Source: SIG607 sp045646245
GTDB lineage: Bacteria; Bacillota; Clostridia; Oscillospirales; Acutalibacteraceae
DNA length: 15,106 bases
Assembly: GCA_045646245.1 (NCBI GenBank)
Contig: JAZRKJ010000029.1
Span: 1 to 15,106 of the forward strand
Direction of reading: 5' to 3'
Shown here: positions 6,709-12,170 of the stretch, piece by piece
Layout of the letters: every line of letters begins with the position of its first letter
Position numbering within the stretch: the first letter of the stretch is position 1
Program-made: the position numbers and the translations under genes
The notes under the pieces: model-generated
Database searches by the model: none
The model's input: only the letters and a program-made list of their open reading frames with translations
Told to the model about the DNA's origin: nothing

Positions 6709-7437
6709 ATGGCAAAAAACAAAACTCTTTCATACTTTACCAACGGTATTATAAATGAAAACCCTGTTCTTCGTTTGGTGCTTGGTACCTGTCCTACTCT
6801 TGCGGTTACCACTTCGTTTATGAACGGTGTGGGAATGGGCGTTGCCGCTACCATAGTTCTGGTTTGTTCCAATATCGTTATTTCCCTGCTTCGTAACGTT
6901 ATTCCCGCAAAGGTAAGAATCCCTGCATTTATTACCATTATTGCAGGTTTCGTTAGTATCGTTCAGTTGCTTGTCAAGGCTTATGCCCCCGCAATTGACG
7001 CTTCTCTCGGTATATTCCTCCCCCTTATAGTTGTTAACTGCATTATTCTTGCCCGAGCAGAAATGTTCGCCAGCAAAAATTCCGTTTTCCCCAGTATGCT
7101 GGACGGACTTGGAATGGGTGTTGGTTTTACCGTAACTCTTTCTCTTATGGGTATTATCCGTGAGATTATAGGTACCGGACAAATCGCCATAAACGACGAT
7201 TTGATTATCCCCCTGACCTCAGCCATGGGAATCGAACCTATGATTATATTTATCCTTCCCCCCGGCGGATTCTTCGTTTTCGGTTTGCTTATAGCTCTTT
7301 CAAACAAAATTGCTAAAAAGCAAGGCAAAAAACCGGTAGAAAATGCAGGTTGCGAGGGTTGCCCTGCAAAGGGTATGTGTGAAAATTCCACAGAATGTGA
7401 AAAAACAAAAGAAACGGAGGAAAAAGCTAATGGTTAG
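6709..7437 (+). CDS. rnfE: Rnf complex subunit RnfE, with a cysteine-rich C-terminal tail
   Basis: A 242-residue membrane subunit of the RnfA/RnfE/NqrD/NqrE family. Cys28 (GTCPTLA) and Cys111 (VVNCIIL) are the conserved membrane cysteines that, with two from RnfA, hold an iron-sulfur cluster in the membrane of Rnf and Nqr complexes. After the last helix there is a ~40-residue polar tail with four cysteines (215, 218, 224, 230; GCEGCPAKGMC...C) and a Lys/Glu-rich end. GGGGAGG lies 9 nt before the ATG. The stop lies inside rnfA (8-nt overlap). Confidence 0.93.
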   Translation: MAKNKTLSYFTNGIINENPVLRLVLGTCPTLAVTTSFMNGVGMGVAATIVLVCSNIVISLLRNVIPAKVRIPAFITIIAGFVSIVQLLVKAYAPAIDASLGIFLPLIVVNCIILARAEMFASKNSVFPSMLDGLGMGVGFTVTLSLMGIIREIIGTGQIAINDDLIIPLTSAMGIEPMIIFILPPGGFFVFGLLIALSNKIAKKQGKKPVENAGCEGCPAKGMCENSTECEKTKETEEKANG

Positions 7438-8008
7438 TTCAATCGTTTCTATTATTCTTGCCGGTATATTTACCGACAATATGGTGCTTTCAAAATTCCT
7501 TGGTATTTGTCCTTTCCTGGGTGTTTCCAAAAAGGTTGGAACCGCTGTTAGTATGGGCGCCGCCGTTACCATTGTTATGATACTTGCGACAGCCGTTACT
7601 TGGCCGGTATGCACCTACTTGCTTATGCCAAAGTATGAATATCTTCAGACTGTTGTATTCATACTTATTATCGCCGCATTGGTTCAGCTTCTTGAAATAA
7701 TTGTAAAGAAGTTTATGAAATCTCTTTACAGCGCTTTCGGTATTTACCTTTCTCTTATTACCACCAACTGCGCCGTACTGGGTATTACTCTTTTAAACTT
7801 CACCGAAAATTTGGGCTTCGTTGAATCCCTTTTCAACGCGCTGGGAGCCGGTCTTGGTTTCACCCTTGCAATGTTTATATTCTCGGGTGTACGCGTAAGG
7901 CTTGAATCCTCAAAGATTCCGAAAAGCCTTCAAGGTCTTCCCATCACCCTTATTGCCGCCGCGCTTGTTTCCCTTTCGTTTATGGGATTCAAAGGGATAG
8001 GAGGTTAA
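7430..8008 (+). CDS. rnfA: Rnf complex subunit RnfA (membrane)
   Basis: A 192-residue membrane protein paralogous to RnfE and inserted in the opposite topology. Cys27 (LGICPFLG) and Cys114 (TTNCAVLG) complete the membrane iron-sulfur site. The start is set at ATG 7430 because GGAGG (7416-7420) lies 9 nt upstream and the mature N-terminus MVSSIVSIILAGIFTDNMV matches the family. Earlier in-frame codons only translate the rnfE tail in another frame. It overlaps rnfE by 8 nt; rnfB follows after 4 nt. Confidence 0.95.
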   Translation: MVSSIVSIILAGIFTDNMVLSKFLGICPFLGVSKKVGTAVSMGAAVTIVMILATAVTWPVCTYLLMPKYEYLQTVVFILIIAALVQLLEIIVKKFMKSLYSAFGIYLSLITTNCAVLGITLLNFTENLGFVESLFNALGAGLGFTLAMFIFSGVRVRLESSKIPKSLQGLPITLIAAALVSLSFMGFKGIGG

Positions 8009-8012
8009 GATT

Positions 8013-8789
8013 ATGGAAATACTTATCCCCGTTATAATAGTTGCGGCTATCGGACTTGTTGCAGGACTGGGGCTTTCACTTGCCGGAAAATACCTTTCCG
8101 ACCCACCCGATGAAAAATTAGACGCAATAAGAGAAGCGCTTCCCGGCGCTAACTGCGGTGCTTGCGGATATACCGGTTGCGACGACTACGCAAAAGCCTT
8201 AAAGGACGGTATAGCAAAGCCAAATCTTTGTATTCCGGGCGGTAAAAAAACCGCAGCCGAATTATCAAAGGTTCTCGGTATTGAAATTGATATTGAAGAA
8301 AAAATTGCATTTATCGCTTGCGGCGGCAACTGTAACAAATCGAAGGTTAAGTACAACTATTCCGGCGTAGAAAGCTGCGCCGCGGCATCCGCTTTCTACG
8401 GCGGACCTTCCGAATGTCTTTTAGGTTGTATTGGTTACGGCGACTGTTCAAAGGTTTGTGAATACGGCGCCATTACCGTTACCGATAATCTTGCTAAAAT
8501 CAACCCTGAGGTTTGCCGAGCCTGCGGTAAATGCATTGCCGCCTGTCCCCAAAAGCTTATTTCCTTTATACCTGTAGCCTCCCCCATCAAGGTGCTTTGC
8601 AGCAGTACCGAAAAAGGCGGCAAGGTTATGAAATCCTGTGATGCAGGCTGTATTGGCTGTACCAAATGTACAAAGGTTTGTGAAACCGGCGCAATTAAGG
8701 TTGAAAACTTTTTGGCGGTTATCGACCCGAAAAAATGTATCTCTTGCGGCAAATGTAAAGAAGTCTGCCCCAGAGGTTGCATACACTAA
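8013..8789 (+). CDS. rnfB: Rnf complex subunit RnfB (ferredoxin-binding polyferredoxin)
   Basis: A 258-residue entry subunit that accepts electrons from reduced ferredoxin. It has one N-terminal membrane helix (about 3-26), then the RnfB-type cluster domain with Cys48/51/56/73 (NCGACGYTGC...C). Four ferredoxin-like cysteine sets follow: 135/139/145/149, 168/171/174/178, 213/216/219/223 and 242/245/248/252, so up to five [4Fe-4S] clusters could be bound. GGAGG lies 8 nt before the ATG, inside the end of rnfA. It is the last gene of the operon; the stop codon is the first base triplet of the palindromic terminator. Confidence 0.94.
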   Translation: MEILIPVIIVAAIGLVAGLGLSLAGKYLSDPPDEKLDAIREALPGANCGACGYTGCDDYAKALKDGIAKPNLCIPGGKKTAAELSKVLGIEIDIEEKIAFIACGGNCNKSKVKYNYSGVESCAAASAFYGGPSECLLGCIGYGDCSKVCEYGAITVTDNLAKINPEVCRACGKCIAACPQKLISFIPVASPIKVLCSSTEKGGKVMKSCDAGCIGCTKCTKVCETGAIKVENFLAVIDPKKCISCGKCKEVCPRGCIH

Positions 8790-8829
8790 TAAATAAAACA
8801 GGATGCTCAGCATCCTGTTTTATTTATTA
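8787..8829. terminator. Bidirectional terminator that contains both convergent stop codons
   Basis: A perfect 20-bp inverted repeat (8787-8806 with 8810-8829) around a TCA loop. GC-rich near the loop and flanked by A- and T-runs, it works in both directions. The rnfB TAA (8787-8789) and the stop of the convergent DUF262-HNH gene (8820-8822) lie within its arms. Confidence 0.92.
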
Positions 8830-9983
8830 CCTTTAACCTTATTATGAGTTTTGCAAAGCATTTGACAGTTTTTTATATCGGTAGCACCGCCCTTGCTCCA
8901 CGCGGTTACGTGGTCGGCGTCCATTTCGGTTATTTTCCAAAGGCGATTTTTGTTGCTATCGTTCGACAACGCACACAAAGGACAGTTGGATATATTTTTG
9001 GCTTTTGCCTTGTCAGTCTGTTTGGCATAAACTTTCTTCTTGGTTGGCTCATCAAATAAACGAACATTGAGTAATTTATGATCAACACAACCACCAAGAA
9101 TATACTCATATATACCCTTTCTGTCGTTTACATAGTCGTCTGCGTACAGTTCGTGCAGTTTCCTTGAAACATCGTCGGGTGCATAGGCATTATGGTGGTA
9201 ACGCTCATAAAATTCACCCCAAGGAAGTCCCCTCATTTCACTCTCAACGTCTATAAACACGCTGGAAACCCAATCAATAACACTTGTAAAATATGCTTTT
9301 AATTCAGTTATGTTATTGTCATAACGATGTCGGCACATATAACCATCAATATCACCCTTACTCACCCATTCAAGCGCAGTCCTCAAATAGTCCTGACGGA
9401 CAACGTTACCCGATATATAGGCACTCCACTTTTGAATATTTGCATTTTTGCTATTTGAAAATTCCTCTTTTGCCTTTGTTACAAACGGTCCTGAATGTAT
9501 TGCATTTGCAACCTCTTGCTTATTAAGGGGTATACCGGAAATATTTATTGTTTCAAACCATTCTTTTATTTCACTTTCCAATCCCTCACAAATATAGATT
9601 GTTAGTTTTGTCTGCATAATTTTTTCCTTTAGGTCGTCAGCAAGACCTTTAAAATATTTTGCTTTGCCTTTGTGGTCAAAAATGGGAAACTTATCTGTAA
9701 CATAGCGCCCAAAGCTCGTTATACGCTGTTGCCCGTCAAGTACCTCATATTTATCTTCTGCTACCTTTGTAAAATAAATAAGTCCCAAAGGGTAGCCTTT
9801 AAGTAACGAGTCAATGACCGCAACGTCGCGTTTGCCGTCGGCGTAAATATAATTGCGCTGATATTCAGGTTGTATTGTCAGTTTTCCCGAAAGTCCAAAA
9901 AGCCCCTTTCCCTCAAACTCGTTATATACAAAGCCTTTGCAAATGTCAGCAACGGTTATGTCGGTTTTTAAGGTAGTAATCAT
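8820..9983 (-). CDS. DUF262 - HNH nuclease fusion protein, likely restriction/defence effector
   Basis: 387 residues. The N-terminal DUF262 (ParB/sulfiredoxin-like) domain shows IQPEYQRNYIY (37-47), the nucleotide-handling motif VLDGQQRITS (81-90) and INISGIPLNKQEVANAIHSG. The C-terminal HNH domain has a zinc knuckle Cys334/Cys337 plus Cys377/His380, with catalytic-type residues Asp357-His358 and Asn372 (NCQMLCKTHNKVKG). DUF262 proteins in GmrSD and SspE couple NTP hydrolysis to DNA cleavage, and the HNH supplies a single-chain version. The ATG overlaps the stop of the upstream methyltransferase (ATGA), with GAGGG in front. Codon and base use is more AT-rich than in the neighbouring rnf genes, fitting horizontal gain. 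It could be the cognate endonuclease of the methyltransferase or a modification-dependent nuclease. Confidence 0.82.
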   Translation of the reverse strand: MITTLKTDITVADICKGFVYNEFEGKGLFGLSGKLTIQPEYQRNYIYADGKRDVAVIDSLLKGYPLGLIYFTKVAEDKYEVLDGQQRITSFGRYVTDKFPIFDHKGKAKYFKGLADDLKEKIMQTKLTIYICEGLESEIKEWFETINISGIPLNKQEVANAIHSGPFVTKAKEEFSNSKNANIQKWSAYISGNVVRQDYLRTALEWVSKGDIDGYMCRHRYDNNITELKAYFTSVIDWVSSVFIDVESEMRGLPWGEFYERYHHNAYAPDDVSRKLHELYADDYVNDRKGIYEYILGGCVDHKLLNVRLFDEPTKKKVYAKQTDKAKAKNISNCPLCALSNDSNKNRLWKITEMDADHVTAWSKGGATDIKNCQMLCKTHNKVKGNK

Positions 9984-11158
9984 TCTTGTACCCTCTTTCT
10001 TATGAAAATTCTTTGATATGCGGATTGAACAATATGTCCCTCTGCATTGATAAAATAGTTTTTCTTGCCGTCATTTTGTTCGAGATTTGCATTTTCGTTA
10101 GTCTTGCCACCTGACGATCCTGTTTTAGTTCCGTTTTGTTTAACTTCCCAATAATCATCATATTTTTTCGTGTCTGGCACTTTATCGTGGCAACCTCTTT
10201 GCGTTGCACCTAAAATTTCAAACTGTTCAGGGCAATACTTTTCTAAAAAGCTAATTGGAACACCCATAACACCCTCAAAATCACAGGGTATAGCATCTGT
10301 AAAAGGCACCTCAATAGCTTCGTAATTATCATATTTTTGATACCCTTTCTCTTTAATTTCTTTATGTTTACTGAATTTCAAATTATCAGCCATAGTCATT
10401 AGTTGCAACGGCTCGTGCCGTCTGCCGTGTTCAATATTGGTAAACCAAACAGACGATACATTTTTCATATTTGCGCCGTCAATTACCCTATCAACATCGT
10501 CGGGATTTTTGGTTTCAAACCACATTCCACCGCCCCAACCTGTCTTTCCCGACCACATTTTGTTATTCATAATCAAGGGAAAAATCTCTTTGTATGTAAC
10601 GCTGTTCTTGTTACCAATGACAAGAAATTTTTTATTTTTTTCATAAATCCAATTAATAAAAGCGCGATATTGAGAAAACGGCGGATTTGTAATTATAACG
10701 TCTGCCTCATCACGTAAAGCCTTGACCTCGTCGCTACTAAAATCACCGTCGCCCTCTAAATACTGCCATTCAAGGTCGTCAATATCTATTACGCCCGATT
10801 TGTTGCTGTCCCTCGTCAGCGTGAAAATCTTACCGTGTGTTTTTGTCTTTTCTATATCAAATTGTGGTGATTCTTCCTCAAACATTGAAAGCTGATACGC
10901 GCCTTTGAAGTTTTTGCTTTCATAAGCAAAGCTTGTGCTGATGAGCTTCTTCAAACCGAAATTTTCAAAATTTTGCGCAAAGAATTTTGTAAAGTTCGAC
11001 CATTCAGGATCGTCGCAAGGCAGAAGCACAGTTTTACCCCTGAACACGTCGGGATTATATTCAAGATATGCGTTAATCTCTCTTTGTATATCTTCGTATT
11101 GAGTATAGAATTCATCGTTTTTTGCGTTTTTGGCTTCTGACAACTTTGTATTTGCCAT
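9980..11158 (-). CDS. EcoRI-family adenine-specific DNA methyltransferase
   Basis: 392 residues matching the M.EcoRI-type family of N6-adenine methyltransferases. The catalytic motif is NPPF at 158-161 (DVIITNPPFSQYRAF), followed by FLVIGNKNSVTY and GGGMWF, both typical of this family. It is longer than M.EcoRI (326 residues), mainly through a C-terminal segment rich in Asn, Gly and Thr. The specificity cannot be read; GAATTC should not be assumed. The start is set at ATG 11158, where GGGTGAT just upstream can pair with the 16S rRNA tail; GTG at 11170 would use up that site. It forms a two-gene operon with the DUF262-HNH gene (ATGA). A strong terminator stands between it and the RNA upstream, so expression depends on read-through or on an unseen promoter. 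Confidence 0.85.
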   Translation of the reverse strand: MANTKLSEAKNAKNDEFYTQYEDIQREINAYLEYNPDVFRGKTVLLPCDDPEWSNFTKFFAQNFENFGLKKLISTSFAYESKNFKGAYQLSMFEEESPQFDIEKTKTHGKIFTLTRDSNKSGVIDIDDLEWQYLEGDGDFSSDEVKALRDEADVIITNPPFSQYRAFINWIYEKNKKFLVIGNKNSVTYKEIFPLIMNNKMWSGKTGWGGGMWFETKNPDDVDRVIDGANMKNVSSVWFTNIEHGRRHEPLQLMTMADNLKFSKHKEIKEKGYQKYDNYEAIEVPFTDAIPCDFEGVMGVPISFLEKYCPEQFEILGATQRGCHDKVPDTKKYDDYWEVKQNGTKTGSSGGKTNENANLEQNDGKKNYFINAEGHIVQSAYQRIFIRKRVQE

Positions 11159-11170
11159 ATTATCACCCAC

Positions 11171-11205
11171 AAATAAAAAAGTGCACCAACCGAAGTCAGT
11201 GCACT
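11171..11205 (-). terminator. UUCG-capped intrinsic terminator of the upstream RNA
   Basis: On the minus strand an 11-bp stem (11195-11205 with 11180-11190, two G-U pairs) closed by a TTCG tetraloop, then TTTTTTATTT. It ends 12 nt before the methyltransferase start codon, so it could also act as an attenuator for that gene. Confidence 0.88.
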
Positions 11206-11396
11206 GAAAAACACATATCCCACGGTTGTTGTCACACGAACCGTAAGCAAATGCAGGAACAAGCCATACAAAATAACTTAGTGGGAATTTGCGTTTTTAC
11301 CAAATTCATAAAGTTATTTTGCATAGCAAAAATAAGGATATACGCATTCGTAACCAGAAGCGTTATCCTACACTTGCTTATTCAATTCGTGTGACA
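11175..11396 (-). ncRNA. Probable standalone structured non-coding RNA, ~220 nt, family not assigned
   Basis: No reading frame with a ribosome binding site is present, but the region is bounded by a good promoter and a strong terminator and is dense in exact inverted repeats. A closing helix pairs 11386-11396 with 11230-11240 (11 perfect bp). After a small internal loop it continues 11371-11380 with 11244-11253 (10 bp, one G-U). Inside are a hairpin 11336-11345/11360-11368, a hairpin 11285-11291/11301-11307, and two mutually exclusive helices: 11314-11322/11326-11335, or 11269-11279/11311-11321 (11 perfect bp). GTGGG (11281-11285) inside can pair with CCCAC (11219-11223) outside the closing helix, making a pseudoknot. 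Size and complexity resemble raiA-type RNAs of Firmicutes, but I see no sequence signature that proves it. Confidence 0.7.
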
Positions 11397-11401
11397 TTTT
11401 C

Positions 11402-11430
11402 ATTTTATCATAAAGGGAGCAAAATGGCAA
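11402..11430 (-). promoter_or_regulatory. Promoter of the structured RNA
   Basis: Minus strand: TTGCCA (11425-11430), exactly 17 nt, TAAAAT (11402-11407). The predicted start point (about 11395-11396) coincides with the first base of the RNA's closing helix. Confidence 0.75.
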
Positions 11431-11436
11431 CACTTC

Positions 11437-11480
11437 AAAAAAAATAACCCAAAAACATTCATGACAAATGTCTTTGGGTT
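11437..11480 (-). terminator. Terminator of yfbR
   Basis: Stem AACCCAAA/TTTGGGTT (11446-11453 with 11473-11480), continued by ACATT/AATGT after one mismatch, then an 8-nt T-run on the minus strand (11437-11444). It isolates yfbR from the RNA gene downstream. Confidence 0.88.
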
Positions 11481-11501
11481 GTATATTTAGTTTTTTGTTT
11501 T

Positions 11502-12074
11502 TTAATTTTGTTCGTCTAAAGTCAGGGTGAAGCCGTCGATAAAGGTTTCAAGGAAAAGGTCGGCTTCGGGCATTTTAAGAGCTTTAATAGACTCTAAAAT
11601 ACTTTCCTTTGCGGCTTTGAATTCTTTATTGCCCATTTCGGTTTCTTCTATACATTTTATAAGAGCGGAAATACGGTCTGCCGCTTTAATAATTTTTTGG
11701 GTTTGCTCGTCCGGTTCGTAAAGAGCTGTAAAAGTGTTTTGCATATCCGACGGCAACATAGAAATGAGTTTATCCTCTGCAATCATTTCTACTTTTTTAT
11801 AAGCCTCCCTTATTTCAGGGTTATGATACTTAACGGGGGTTGGCATATCTCCCGTAATAATTTCACTTGTGTCATGAAAAAGGGCGGCGGTAGCGCAAAG
11901 GTTGGGGTCGGCGTCTCCGCCGAATTTTTCATTATTTATAACCGCAATGGCGTGGGCAACAAGAGCTACCTCAAAAGAATGTTCGCTTAACGATTCTCTG
12001 GTTGTATTCCTCATAAGCCCCCAACGGTAAATATATTTCATTCTTGAAAGCATAGCATAATAATTACTTTTCAT
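11502..12074 (-). CDS. yfbR: 5'-deoxynucleotidase YfbR (HD-domain)
   Basis: 190 residues that align along the whole length with E. coli YfbR, a divalent-metal HD phosphohydrolase. It dephosphorylates deoxyribonucleoside 5'-monophosphates in the cytosol and so helps balance dNTP pools. Substrate-binding Arg18-Trp19 fall in IYRWGLMRN. The metal ligands are His32 (SEHS), His67-Asp68 (FHDTSE) and the later Asp in KAADRISA. Glu71 and Asp75-76 with MPTPVKY form the catalytic segment. The ATG at 12074 has AGGTGA 8 nt upstream. Monocistronic, with its own terminator, and divergent from the YfhO gene through a shared palindromic promoter. No missing residue noted. Confidence 0.93.
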   Translation of the reverse strand: MKSNYYAMLSRMKYIYRWGLMRNTTRESLSEHSFEVALVAHAIAVINNEKFGGDADPNLCATAALFHDTSEIITGDMPTPVKYHNPEIREAYKKVEMIAEDKLISMLPSDMQNTFTALYEPDEQTQKIIKAADRISALIKCIEETEMGNKEFKAAKESILESIKALKMPEADLFLETFIDGFTLTLDEQN

Positions 12075-12103
12075 TTTATTGTCACCTTTACATACAGTTT
12101 ATC

Positions 12104-12139
12104 ATTGAATATTATAACAGACTTTGTTATAATATTCAA
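12104..12139. promoter_or_regulatory. Mirror-image overlapping divergent promoters in a perfect palindrome
   Basis: A perfect 16-bp inverted repeat (12104-12119 with 12124-12139, GACT centre). Plus strand: TTGAAT (12105-12110), 16 nt, TATAAT (12127-12132), toward the YfhO gene. Minus strand: the same boxes at 12133-12138 and 12111-12116, toward yfbR. The two polymerase sites overlap completely, so only one can be occupied at a time. Confidence 0.75.
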
Positions 12140-12170
12140 TAGAATGAAAAGAAAGGAATTAAGAATTCAA

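Noticed and set aside
6730..7182. Long antisense open frames within rnfE
   Set aside because: Composition is an artefact of the codon bias of the sense gene; no ribosome binding site or known domain.
11171..11396. Retron-type msr-msd RNA, suggested by the long terminal inverted repeats
   Set aside because: No reverse transcriptase gene is in the window; the neighbour is a DNA methyltransferase and the branch pattern does not fit clearly.
11171..11396. 6S RNA
   Set aside because: 6S RNA is a rod with a central bubble; this sequence favours a branched, pseudoknotted fold. Not fully excluded.
12105..12170. Upstream TTG start for the YfhO-family protein
   Set aside because: It lies in the -35 box of the palindromic promoter, upstream of the expected transcript start.
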